Assembly: GCA_965651815.1 (NCBI GenBank)
Contig: CBFGTJ010000080.1
Span: forward strand, 1 to 13,345
DNA from: CBFGTJ01 sp965651815
GTDB lineage: Bacteria > Actinomycetota > Acidimicrobiia > Acidimicrobiales > Microtrichaceae
DNA length: 13,345 bases
Direction of reading: 5' to 3'
Shown here: positions 1 through 6,407 of the stretch, piece by piece
How positions within the stretch are numbered: position 1 is the stretch's first letter
Layout of the letters: the number at the start of each line of letters is the position of its first letter
Notes under the pieces: model-generated
Databases searched by the model: none
Told to the model about the DNA's origin: nothing
What the model saw: the letters and a program-made list of their open reading frames with translations, nothing else
Program-made: the position numbers and the translations under genes

Positions 1-1178
1 GGAGCGCGGTGGACCGCGTCGCGCCGCTCGGGCCGATGCTCGCCGGCGTCATGATCTTCGTGACCGGGCTGGCGGTCGGTGGCCTCGCTCCGTCGATGCC
101 GGTGCTGGTCGTCGGCCGCGTGCTGCAGGGCCTCGGGGCGGGCGCGGTGCCGGTCGTGTCGTACGTCTGCATCAGCCGGGGGTTCCCGGCGGTGCTGCGG
201 CCCAAGGCGTTCGCCGCGATGTCGACGGCGTGGGTCGTGCCGTCGCTCGTGTCGCCCCTCGTCGCCGCGGAGGTCGCCGCGGGGGTGGGCTGGCGCTGGG
301 TGTTCCTCGGGCTGATCCCCGTGACCCTGCTCGTCGCGTCGTTCGCGCTGCCCGCGCTGCGCACCGTGCCCGGTCCCGACGCCGCCGGTGACGTGGAGGG
401 CGGCCCGCAGAGCCGGCGTGCTGCGCCCGCCTCGGTCGCGCTGCTCGTCGTCGGCGTCGCCGCCGTGCTGGGCGGCCTGGGCTCCGACGTGGTCTGGGTG
501 GGGGTGCCGATCGCCGTGGTCGGTGCCGCGGTCGCGTTCGGCCCGTTCCGGCGGCTGACGCCGGAGGGCACCCTCCGTGCCGCCCGCGGCCTGCCCGCCG
601 CGGTGCTCACCCGCGGGGTGCTCACCTTCGCGTTCTTCTCCGCCGACGCGTTCGTGTCGCTGGCGCTGACCTCGGTGCGCGACACCTCCACCCGGTTCGC
701 CGGCGCGGTGCTCGCGACGGCGTCGCTCACCTGGACCGTCGGCTCGTGGACCCAGGCCCGGCTGTCGGAGGCGTGGGGCTCCGCCCGCCTCGTGCGCACC
801 GGCGGCTCGCTCGTCGCCACCGGCTGCACCCTGCTGGCCGTGTCGCTGTCGGGCGCCGTGCCGCTCCCTGTGTGGTTCCTCGCCGCGGCCTGCAAGGGGC
901 TGGGCATGGGGATGGCCTACCCGCAGCTGTCGGTGGTGACGCTCGCGGAGGCGCCCGCCGGGCAGGAGGGCGCAGCGACCTCCGCGCTGCAGATGACCGA
1001 CATGCTCGGCATCGTGCTGGGCACCGGGTTCGCCGGGGTGGTCGTGAGCGTCGGCGACCGGGTGGCCTCCGGGGCGTGGGTCGCGCTGGCCATCGTGTTC
1101 GGTCTCGCGGCGACCGCCGGGACGACGGTCGCGCTGCTCGGCCAGCGGCTCCCCGGCCGGCGCGCCGCGCTGCGGTGA
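1..1178 (+). CDS. MFS (DHA2-like) drug/metabolite exporter, 5' partial
   Basis: This is the C-terminal part of a major facilitator superfamily proton-coupled exporter in the cytoplasmic membrane. The reading frame is open to the left edge (codons from position 3), and the GTG at 9 is unlikely to be the true start. The visible protein opens at DRVAPLGP, which resembles the loop 2-3 motif A, so the first two membrane helices lie outside the window. Next come a helix with the RVLQGLGAGAV pattern, typical of helix 4, and the GWRWVFLGLIP motif common in DHA transporters. A polar loop and about eight further hydrophobic segments follow, which fits a 14-helix DHA2 layout better than a 12-helix one. 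The substrate cannot be read from the sequence. It ends TGA at 1176-1178 and converges on the ParA-like gene with a 40-bp gap. Family assignment is firm; subfamily is inferred. Confidence -1.
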   Translation, partial: SAVDRVAPLGPMLAGVMIFVTGLAVGGLAPSMPVLVVGRVLQGLGAGAVPVVSYVCISRGFPAVLRPKAFAAMSTAWVVPSLVSPLVAAEVAAGVGWRWVFLGLIPVTLLVASFALPALRTVPGPDAAGDVEGGPQSRRAAPASVALLVVGVAAVLGGLGSDVVWVGVPIAVVGAAVAFGPFRRLTPEGTLRAARGLPAAVLTRGVLTFAFFSADAFVSLALTSVRDTSTRFAGAVLATASLTWTVGSWTQARLSEAWGSARLVRTGGSLVATGCTLLAVSLSGAVPLPVWFLAAACKGLGMGMAYPQLSVVTLAEAPAGQEGAATSALQMTDMLGIVLGTGFAGVVVSVGDRVASGAWVALAIVFGLAATAGTTVALLGQRLPGRRAALR

Positions 1179-1195
1179 CCTCCGAGCCGGCTGGC

Positions 1196-1213
1196 GGCGA
1201 CCTGACCGTCGCC
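1196..1213. terminator. Possible bidirectional terminator hairpin between convergent genes
   Basis: GGCGAC (1196-1201) and GTCGCC (1208-1213) form a perfect 6-bp stem with a 6-nt loop. It lies in the 40-bp gap between the MFS stop and the ParA-like stop. There is no T-tract on either side, and short stems are common by chance at this GC content, so this is only a candidate. Confidence -1.
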
Positions 1214-1218
1214 CGCGG

Positions 1219-2004
1219 CTACCGGCGGACCTTGCGGTAGAGGGCGTCGAAGGCCTCGGCGGCGTCGCGGCCCCGGTAGCCCATCGCGTGGATCGGGCTG
1301 CGGTCGCCGACCGCCTCGTTGAGCACCGTGCGCTGCGGCACGAACGGGCGCCACACGGCCCGCTTGCCCATCAGGCGCTCGAGCTCGCGCTCCTGGCGGA
1401 ACGCCTCGAGCGACACCGCCGGGGCCCGGTTCACGATGACCCCGCCGACGTCCAGGTCGGCGTTCAGCTCGGCCCACACGTCCTCGACGGTGGCGAGCAC
1501 GGCCTCGGCACCGCGCAGCGACAGGGCGGACAGCTCCACCACGAGCAGCACCCGGTTCGCCACCGCGAGGCCCGAACGGGTGGTGGGCCCCAGCGACGGG
1601 GCGCAGTCGATGAGGACGACCCGGTAGTCGTCCAGCATCGGCTCGAGCGCGCGTCGCAGGCGCAGCGCGGCATCCGCGTCGCGGGAGTCGCCCTCGCGGT
1701 CGATGAGGTTGCGGCTCGAGGGCAGCACGTCGACGCCTTCGCCCCAACCGGAGGTCACGGTCGCGGCGCGGGCGACCTTCGGGTCACCGGTGCGCAGCAC
1801 GTCCCCGACGGTGAGGTGCTCGTCGGTCGCCTCGACGCCCATCGACCAACCGGCGCTGCCCTGCGGGTCCAGGTCGATGACCAGGCACCGGTCGCCCGCC
1901 TGCTGGGCCGCGGACGCGAGGCCCAGCGTGACGGTCGTCTTGCCGACGCCGCCCTTCTGGTTGAGCACCGCTGCGATGCGCGCCCCTCTCGCCACGGCGG
2001 TCAT
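1219..2004 (-). CDS. ParA/Soj-type P-loop ATPase, orphan
   Basis: This is a 261-residue ATPase of the ParA/MinD (SIMIBI) class. Family members bind ATP, dimerise and usually coat DNA or membrane to position cargo such as plasmids, chromosome origins or protein clusters. The deviant Walker A motif KGGVGKTT is at residues 17-24, with the signature first lysine at 17. The switch/Walker A' motif LVIDLDPQG is at about 41-49 and the Walker B region VVLIDCAPSLG at 129-139. The start is set at the ATG at 2004 because the conserved beta strand and P-loop begin only about ten residues later. An upstream in-frame start at 2118 would add 38 Arg/Ala-rich residues and overlap the divergent hydrolase gene. 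No parB, parS-like site or other partition gene is visible nearby, so it is not the usual parAB pair. Its cargo is unknown. Confidence -1.
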   Translation of the reverse strand: MTAVARGARIAAVLNQKGGVGKTTVTLGLASAAQQAGDRCLVIDLDPQGSAGWSMGVEATDEHLTVGDVLRTGDPKVARAATVTSGWGEGVDVLPSSRNLIDREGDSRDADAALRLRRALEPMLDDYRVVLIDCAPSLGPTTRSGLAVANRVLLVVELSALSLRGAEAVLATVEDVWAELNADLDVGGVIVNRAPAVSLEAFRQERELERLMGKRAVWRPFVPQRTVLNEAVGDRSPIHAMGYRGRDAAEAFDALYRKVRR

Positions 2005-2098
2005 CGTGCCGTCCACCGGGCGCACCCGCAACCGGACCGCCTCGCGCGCCGCCCCCGGCGCGGCGCGACGGGGCGGCCGCCCGTGGGAACCTGTGGCG
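2005..2098. promoter_or_regulatory. Divergent promoter region of the ParA-like and hydrolase genes
   Basis: These 94 bp separate two divergent start codons and must hold both promoters unless they lie inside the genes. I see no clear TANNNT -10 element at leaderless spacing for either gene. The region contains a perfect 12-bp palindrome, GGGCGGCCGCCC at 2071-2082. It also contains an inverted repeat, CGCGCCG (2045-2051) and CGGCGCG (2056-2062), with a 4-nt loop. Both are pure G/C and could be chance in such sequence. Confidence -1.
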
Positions 2099-2803
2099 AT
2101 GGCAGAACCCTCCGACACCGACGGCGCGACGCCGGCGCCGCGCCCGCCGGCGGCCGGCTCGAAGGCGGGCGAGGCCTACCTGGTGGTCCCCGACGAGGGG
2201 CCCGGGCCCGGCGTGCTGGTCCTGCATTCCTGGTGGGGCCTCGGCGAGTCGCCGCGCCGGGTCGTGGAGCAGCTCGCGGACGCCGGCTACACCGCGCTCG
2301 CGCCGGACCTCAGCTCCGGGCTGGTGACCGACGAGCCCGACGAGGCGCAGCAGGCCCTCGCCGAGGCCGACCCCAACGCCGTCGCCGCGCTCGTGCTCTC
2401 CAGCGTCGCGGCGCTGCGGGCTCGCACCGCCGTGCCGACCGACCGGATCGCGGTGGTCGGGTTCTCCATGGGCGCGTCGTGGGCGATGTGGCTGGCGACC
2501 CGCCTGCCCGGCTCCGTGTCGGCGGTGGTCGCGTACTACGGCACGCAGAACATCGACTTCGACGACCTCGAGGCGCCGGTGCTCGGCCACTTCGCGGACG
2601 AGGACCCCCTCGTCACCGAGGACGAGCTCACCGAGATGCACGCCCGGCTGCTGCTGTCGGAGAAGTCCGTCGAGCTTCACCGCTACCCGGGCACGAGCCA
2701 CTGGTTCGCGGAGGACGACCGTCCCGCGTTCCACCACCCGGATGCCGCGGCGCAGGCGTGGGACCGGACCCTGCGCTTCCTCGCCGAGCACCTCCGCGGC
2801 TAG
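2099..2803 (+). CDS. Dienelactone hydrolase family alpha/beta hydrolase with Ser nucleophile
   Basis: This 234-residue cytoplasmic alpha/beta hydrolase has the length and layout of the dienelactone hydrolase family, which opens lactone or ester bonds in aromatic degradation and related pathways. After a Pro/Ala-rich N-terminal tail of about 22 residues come the first strand and LHSWWGLGE (42-50), then AGYTALAPDL (62-71). The nucleophile elbow is GFSMG at 121-125, so Ser123 takes the place of the usual Cys of true dienelactone hydrolases. The acid is probably Asp169 in HFADEDPLV, and the base is His201 in PGTSHWF. The triad therefore looks intact, but the Ser suggests a general esterase-like activity. 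The ATG at 2099 is the first start after the divergent ParA-like gene and gives the normal family length. The substrate is unknown, and no aromatic-pathway genes are nearby. The gene converges with rarD over 39 bp. Confidence -1.
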   Translation: MAEPSDTDGATPAPRPPAAGSKAGEAYLVVPDEGPGPGVLVLHSWWGLGESPRRVVEQLADAGYTALAPDLSSGLVTDEPDEAQQALAEADPNAVAALVLSSVAALRARTAVPTDRIAVVGFSMGASWAMWLATRLPGSVSAVVAYYGTQNIDFDDLEAPVLGHFADEDPLVTEDELTEMHARLLLSEKSVELHRYPGTSHWFAEDDRPAFHHPDAAAQAWDRTLRFLAEHLRG

Positions 2804-2804
2804 T

Positions 2805-2828
2805 CCGCCCGGACGTCCTCCGGGGCGG
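2805..2828. terminator. Possible bidirectional terminator hairpin
   Basis: CCGCCC (2805-2810) pairs with GGGCGG (2823-2828), and GGA (2811-2813) can pair with TCC (2819-2821) next to a single bulged G. The result is a nearly continuous 9-bp stem just after the hydrolase stop, in the 39-bp gap before the convergent rarD stop. There is no T-tract. Position and stem strength make it a reasonable GC-type terminator candidate for both strands. Confidence -1.
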
Positions 2829-2842
2829 CCCCGCGCCGGCCC

Positions 2843-3775
2843 TCACGACGTCGTGACCCGCGCGGAGGCCGGGGCCCGGTAGGTGCGCAGGGCATCCGCG
2901 GAGAGCAGCGCGAGCGCCAGCCACACGAGCAGGAAGCCGGCGAGGCGCTCGGGTGGCATGTCCTCGCGGAACACCAGCACCCCGATGAGGAACTGGCACG
3001 CCGGGGTGAGGTACTGCAGGAGCCCCAGCAGCGACAGGGGGATGCGGCGTGCCGCCACCGCGAACAGCGTGAGCGGCGTCGCGGTGACCACCCCGGTGGT
3101 CGCGAGCAGCGCCGTGGTGCCCCACCCGTCGTTGCCGAACCGGATCCCGCCGCCGAACAGCTCGGCCGGACCGTCCGGGCGCCTCGCGACGAGGACGAGC
3201 AGCACGGCGGCGACCGGGGCGAGCAGCGCCGTCTCCGCGGCGAGCGACTCGAGCGCGCGGAGGGGGATCCGCCGCTTGAGGAAGCCGTAGCCGGCGAACG
3301 ACCCCGCCAGCACGAACGACACCCAGGGCACCCTGCCGTAGCCGACGGTGATGACCAGCACCGAGGCGGCGCCGAGCGCGACCGCCACCCACTGCATCCG
3401 CCGGAGGCGCTCGCCGAGCACGACGACGCCCAGCGCGACGGTGACCAGCGGGTTCACGAAGTAGCCGAGGGCCGCGTCGACCACCCGGTCAGCGGCCACC
3501 GCCCACACGTAGACGAGCCAGTTCAGCGCGATGAGCACCGCGGCGAGCGCGAGCTGGGCGAGCACCGCTCGGTCCCGTCGCAGCGGCGCGAGCCACCGGT
3601 GCCGGCGGCGGACCAACAGGACGAGGCCCACGACCACCAGGGACCACAGGATGCGGTGGGCGAGGACCTCGAGCGCGCCGGTCGGTTCCAGCGCCCGGAA
3701 GTACAGCGGGAAGCTGCCCCAGAGCGCGTAGGCCGCGACGCCGGCGAGGGTGCCGGCACGCAGCTCCGAGCTCAC
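2843..3775 (-). CDS. rarD: RarD protein, EamA/DMT superfamily permease
   Basis: This 310-residue integral membrane protein of the drug/metabolite transporter superfamily matches the RarD pattern along its whole length: AYALWGSFPLYF near the N-terminus, LAHRILWS, ALNWLVYVWAV, LGYFVNPLVTVALGVVVLGERL, then PWVSFVLAGSFAGYGFLKRR. About ten hydrophobic segments are visible, as expected for two EamA repeats. RarD proteins were named from chloramphenicol-sensitivity annotations; the physiological substrate is not established. The start is a GTG at 3775 that overlaps the upstream gene's stop in a GTGA quartet, which points to translational coupling. The frame stays open further upstream, but those codons lie within the upstream gene and read as non-membrane sequence. 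Family call is firm, substrate unknown. Confidence -1.
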   Translation of the reverse strand: MSSELRAGTLAGVAAYALWGSFPLYFRALEPTGALEVLAHRILWSLVVVGLVLLVRRRHRWLAPLRRDRAVLAQLALAAVLIALNWLVYVWAVAADRVVDAALGYFVNPLVTVALGVVVLGERLRRMQWVAVALGAASVLVITVGYGRVPWVSFVLAGSFAGYGFLKRRIPLRALESLAAETALLAPVAAVLLVLVARRPDGPAELFGGGIRFGNDGWGTTALLATTGVVTATPLTLFAVAARRIPLSLLGLLQYLTPACQFLIGVLVFREDMPPERLAGFLLVWLALALLSADALRTYRAPASARVTTS

Positions 3776-4611
3776 CAGAGCTCGTCGGAGTAGGTCGTGG
3801 TGCCGGGGATCGTCGGGATGAACGGCGCGGCGAGCCGCACGGTCGCGAGGCCCGAGCCGTCGACCTCGGCGCCGTACTCGACGATCCGGTCCCAGCACTC
3901 CCTCGGGTCGGTGCGCAGGAACAGCAGCTGGAGGCTGCGGGCACGGGTGCCCGGCCCGGTGCCCAGCTCCATCGGCGCCTTCCCGTCCTCGCCCTCGGGG
4001 ATGATCGGCCGCCAGTGCAGCACCTGGTCGACGGGGCTGGGGGACCCGTCGTCCGCGTCGGCGAACAGCAGCGGTGCGGCGACCTCGCGGAACCAGCCGG
4101 CGAAGTCCCGGTGCGACGTGTCGCCCACCCGGTCGACGTGCACGCTGACCAGGCCCTGGTACGGGTGGTCGAGCGCGACGTGGGCGGGCACCCCGTCGGG
4201 GTCCCGGTGGTCCGACCCCGCGGCGAAGTACAGCGCGGTGTGGGCGTGGGTGCGCTCCTCGAACCCGCGCCCGTTGTCGTACAGCTCGAAGACCTGGCGG
4301 TTCGCCCACGCGAAGTGCTCCGCCTCGTGGCCCTTGTGGATGAAGTAGGTGGCGAGGTACGAGCCCGCGTCGAGCGGGCGGGCCACCGCGGCGTCATCGG
4401 GCACCCCGGCGGGGAAGCGGAGGTCCTTCAGCGGTCGGGTCGCGACCCAGCGTCGGCCCGCGAACAGCCAGGGACCCACCATGCAGCCGGAGTAGAAGTG
4501 GTCGTGCTCGTACCACCGGCTGTAGGCGGCCTCGTGGCCGCGCACCGGGTCGACCAGCGTGAACAGCATCGCCCCGACGCGCACCGCGTCGTCCTTGCCG
4601 TAGGGCTCCAT
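3772..4611 (-). CDS. Unrecognised protein, EthD-like dimeric alpha/beta-barrel candidate
   Basis: I do not recognise this 279-residue protein with certainty. It has no signal peptide or membrane segment, so it is probably cytoplasmic. The N-terminal part reads MLFTLVDPVRG followed by RWYEHDHFYSGCMVGPW (residues 32-48). The pattern of a short beta strand, then a helix with WYExDHF, resembles EthD-type dimeric alpha/beta-barrel domains, where His and Asp in that region often face the ligand. A second half contains DRVGDTSHRDFAGWF and a similar predicted strand-helix order, so it may be a tandem of two such domains. The ATG at 4611 is preceded by GAGGGGAG with a 5-nt spacer. It overlaps rarD by 4 bp downstream, suggesting the pair is co-expressed and may act on and export one metabolite. 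That link and the fold are both inferences. Confidence -1.
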   Translation of the reverse strand: MEPYGKDDAVRVGAMLFTLVDPVRGHEAAYSRWYEHDHFYSGCMVGPWLFAGRRWVATRPLKDLRFPAGVPDDAAVARPLDAGSYLATYFIHKGHEAEHFAWANRQVFELYDNGRGFEERTHAHTALYFAAGSDHRDPDGVPAHVALDHPYQGLVSVHVDRVGDTSHRDFAGWFREVAAPLLFADADDGSPSPVDQVLHWRPIIPEGEDGKAPMELGTGPGTRARSLQLLFLRTDPRECWDRIVEYGAEVDGSGLATVRLAAPFIPTIPGTTTYSDELW

Positions 4612-4616
4612 CAACG

Positions 4617-4624
4617 CTCCCCTC
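4617..4624 (-). promoter_or_regulatory. Ribosome binding site of the EthD-like gene
   Basis: GAGGGGAG on the minus strand lies 5 nt before the ATG at 4611. It supports that start over the TTG directly upstream (4614-4612) and over any longer reading of the frame. Confidence -1.
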
Positions 4625-4631
4625 TGGTCCG

Positions 4632-4648
4632 CCCCACGATCCGTGGGG
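4632..4648. promoter_or_regulatory. Operator-like perfect palindrome between divergent genes
   Basis: CCCCACG-ATC-CGTGGGG is a perfect 7+7 inverted repeat around a 3-bp centre. It sits midway in the 63-bp gap between the EthD-like start (4611, minus) and the S1-protein start (4675, plus). It ends 12 bp before the TAGGGT -10 element of the S1 gene and so covers the expected -35 position. This is where a dimeric regulator could control one or both genes. An RNA hairpin in a minus-strand leader is an alternative. Confidence -1.
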
Positions 4649-4660
4649 ACAGGGTCACAG

Positions 4661-4666
4661 TAGGGT
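4661..4666 (+). promoter_or_regulatory. Candidate -10 element (leaderless) of the S1-protein gene
   Basis: TAGGGT fits the actinobacterial TANNNT -10 consensus and lies 8 nt before the ATG at 4675. Transcription would then begin at or near the start codon. The overlapping AGGGTGG could instead be read as a weak Shine-Dalgarno sequence with a 6-nt spacer. No convincing -35 hexamer is visible, and the palindrome at 4632-4648 occupies that area. Confidence -1.
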
Positions 4667-4674
4667 GGTCGATC

Positions 4675-5745
4675 ATGTCCAGCGACCTGGGTTCCGGGAG
4701 GTCCCTGCCGCGGAGCGCTCCGCTCCCGCCACCACCGGGGGCGCCGTGGCAGGACCGGCCGCGACCCGCGGTGGCGGTCGGCCGGATCGTCGACACGACC
4801 GTGGTGAAGGTCCTGCCCGACGAGGTCGAGGTGCGCCTCGTCGACGGCCGCACCGGGGTGATCCCCGCCAGCGAGGTCGAGGGGCGTGCCGAGCCCGGCC
4901 AGGAGCTGGAGGCCGCGCTGCTCGCCCGCGACGACCCGAAGGGCCGCACGGTGCTGTCCCGCTCGTGGGCCCTGCGCCAGCGGGCGTGGGAGCGGATCGA
5001 GGCCGCCCGCGACTCGAACGAGCCGCTCAGCGGGCCGGTCACCAAGGCGGTGAAGGGCGGGGTGGTGCTCGACCTCGGCGTGCGCGCGTTCCTGCCCGCG
5101 TCGCTGTTCCCCGAGGGCTGCACGGACGCCGGGGAGCTCGTCGGCCGCGACGCCGAGGTGCTCGTCGTCGAAGCCGACCGCGACGGCGACCGCGTCGTCG
5201 TGTCCGTCCGTGACCTCGAGCGCCGCCGCCGTCGGGCGCGCGAGCGCGACCTTCTGCGCTCGCTCGAGCCGGGCGCCCGGGTCGAGGGCACCGTGGTCAG
5301 CACCGGTGAGCACGGTGCCGTGGTGGACCTCGGCGGGGTGCGCGGGCTCGTGCACCGCAGCGAGCTCACCTGGGGGCACCTGCGCAGCGTCACCGACGTC
5401 GTCACCGTCGGGGACCGCATCGAGGTCGTCGTGCTGGAGGTGCAGCGGTCGAAGCGGAGGGTGTCGCTGTCGTTGCGCGCGACGACCCCCGACCCCTTCG
5501 AGGCGGTCGAGGTGGGGGCGGTCGCACCGGCGACGGTCACCCGGGTGGTCGACTACGGCGCGTTCGCCCGCCTGGAGGGCGGCGCCGAGGGGCTGGTGCA
5601 CGTCTCGGAGCTGTCCGAGGTGCCGGGGATCCGGCCCGACCAGCTCGTGGTGCCGGGGGAGCAGGTGGTGGTCAAGGTGCTGGATGTGGACCGTCGCCGG
5701 CGTCGGCTGTCGCTGTCGGTGCGCCAGGCGGTGCTGGGAGGCTGA
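4675..5745 (+). CDS. Protein with four S1 RNA-binding domains, ribosomal protein S1-like
   Basis: This 356-residue protein is built almost wholly of S1 (OB-fold) RNA-binding repeats. After a Pro-rich, probably disordered N-terminus (1-30) come a divergent first repeat (about 33-101); a second repeat at about 115-180 with KGGVVLDLGVRAFLPASLF, the hallmark of S1 domain 2; a third at about 199-270 with GAVVDLGGVRGLVHRSELTWG; and a fourth at about 283-352 with DYGAFARLEGGAEGLVHVSEL. The order and motifs match domains 1-4 of bS1, as in short Gram-positive S1 homologues. It probably binds RNA and may act on the ribosome or in RNA decay. Actinobacterial rpsA is usually longer, so this may be a paralogue, although a sole short S1 cannot be excluded. 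It is a single gene, divergent from the EthD-like unit and convergent with the SnoaL-like gene. Confidence -1.
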   Translation: MSSDLGSGRSLPRSAPLPPPPGAPWQDRPRPAVAVGRIVDTTVVKVLPDEVEVRLVDGRTGVIPASEVEGRAEPGQELEAALLARDDPKGRTVLSRSWALRQRAWERIEAARDSNEPLSGPVTKAVKGGVVLDLGVRAFLPASLFPEGCTDAGELVGRDAEVLVVEADRDGDRVVVSVRDLERRRRRARERDLLRSLEPGARVEGTVVSTGEHGAVVDLGGVRGLVHRSELTWGHLRSVTDVVTVGDRIEVVVLEVQRSKRRVSLSLRATTPDPFEAVEVGAVAPATVTRVVDYGAFARLEGGAEGLVHVSELSEVPGIRPDQLVVPGEQVVVKVLDVDRRRRRLSLSVRQAVLGG

Positions 5746-5865
5746 CCGGCGACGGTCAGAGCGTGGACATGCGGGTCGGTGGTGGAGGTGAACGGGACGG
5801 ACCCGTGCTCGGCCGCCTCGTCGAGCGGCACCTGCTCCCACCGGAGCGTGCCGCCGCCCCGGGCG

Positions 5866-5889
5866 CCGGCCGGGGCGGAATCCGGCCGG
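5866..5889. terminator. Possible bidirectional terminator hairpin
   Basis: The self-complementary octamer CCGGCCGG occurs at 5866-5873 and again at 5882-5889, giving a perfect 8-bp stem with an 8-nt loop. It lies in the 148-bp gap between the convergent S1 and SnoaL-like stops, only 4 bp from the latter. There is no T-tract. The rest of the gap (5746-5865) shows no convincing gene. Confidence -1.
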
Positions 5890-5893
5890 ACCC

Positions 5894-6310
5894 TCAGCCG
5901 AAGCGCAGCTTGTCGATCTCCCAGTAGGCGCGCAGCGACACGAGCCGTCCCTCGGCATCCACCCGGTAGGTGCCGACGAGGTCGGTGTGCACGACCGTGC
6001 CGTCCGGCATCGTCGTGGTGATCGTGCCGACGTTGGCGACCTCGTCCCCGGCGGCGTGGCTGCGCTCGATCCGGAACCGCACCTGGTTCGGGGCGATCGT
6101 CGAGTCGTAGAACGCGGCGATCGCGTCGATGCCCCGGTGCCCCTCACCCGTGGGGTCCAGCGGTGAGCGGCCGATCGGGTCCTCGACCACTGCGTCGGGT
6201 GCGAACAGCGCCAGCCAGCCCTCGCGGTCGCCCGCCTCCACCGCCTCCATCGAGGCGAGCGAGGCGTCGCGTGCGGGGTGCGGCTCGAAGTCCTCCGGTA
6301 GCTCTGGCAC
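5894..6310 (-). CDS. NTF2/SnoaL-like protein, ketosteroid-isomerase-like fold
   Basis: This 138-residue cytoplasmic protein has the cone-shaped NTF2-like fold used by SnoaL cyclases, ketosteroid isomerases and many ligand-binding proteins. EAVEAGDREGWLALFAPDAVVEDPIG (residues 22-47) is the classic opening, and RLVSLRAYWEIDKL closes the last strand. Asp44 in VEDPIG aligns with the general-base Asp of ketosteroid isomerase. The partner Tyr and second Asp of that enzyme appear to be replaced (Ser and Gly in my manual alignment), so isomerase activity cannot be assumed. The GTG at 6310 is chosen because AGGAGG lies 5 nt before it; the frame continues upstream without a better start. It is divergent from the helicase gene and has no pathway neighbour, so its substrate is unknown. 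Confidence -1.
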   Translation of the reverse strand: MPELPEDFEPHPARDASLASMEAVEAGDREGWLALFAPDAVVEDPIGRSPLDPTGEGHRGIDAIAAFYDSTIAPNQVRFRIERSHAAGDEVANVGTITTTMPDGTVVHTDLVGTYRVDAEGRLVSLRAYWEIDKLRFG

Positions 6311-6315
6311 GGTCC

Positions 6316-6321
6316 CCTCCT
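6316..6321 (-). promoter_or_regulatory. Ribosome binding site of the SnoaL-like gene
   Basis: A perfect AGGAGG on the minus strand lies 5 nt before the GTG at 6310. It decides the start codon and shows that this gene, unlike the divergent helicase gene, has a conventional leader. Confidence -1.
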
Positions 6322-6393
6322 GCCCTCTCCTGACCCCTCGTGTCACGCCGGCACGGCAGTCTCGCACGGCTCGGGAGGGTCCGTGGCAGCCCG

Positions 6394-6399
6394 TAGGAT
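6394..6399 (+). promoter_or_regulatory. Candidate -10 element (leaderless) of the helicase gene
   Basis: TAGGAT matches TANNNT and ends 8 nt before the GTG at 6408, the same spacing as at the S1 gene. There is no AGGAGG-like site near either candidate GTG (6408 or 6414). A leaderless transcript starting at 6408 is the simplest reading. Confidence -1.
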
Positions 6400-6407
6400 C
6401 GTCGGCC

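Noticed and set aside
2005..2118. A longer ParA-like protein starting at 2118
   Set aside because: The extra 38 residues are Arg/Ala/Pro-rich, are not part of the ParA fold and would overlap the divergent hydrolase start. The ATG at 2004 gives normal length.
5769..5927. A plus-strand frame of 52 codons (ATG at 5769 to TAG at 5927) in and beyond the S1/SnoaL gap
   Set aside because: It is Gly/Arg/Pro-rich with no motif, has no ribosome site or -10 element, and runs into the SnoaL-like gene on the other strand. It looks like a chance frame in GC-rich DNA.
4612..6147. A long upstream extension of the EthD-like frame on the minus strand
   Set aside because: It runs antisense through the S1 gene and into the SnoaL-like gene. 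The ATG at 4611 has a strong ribosome site and begins the only plausible protein sequence.
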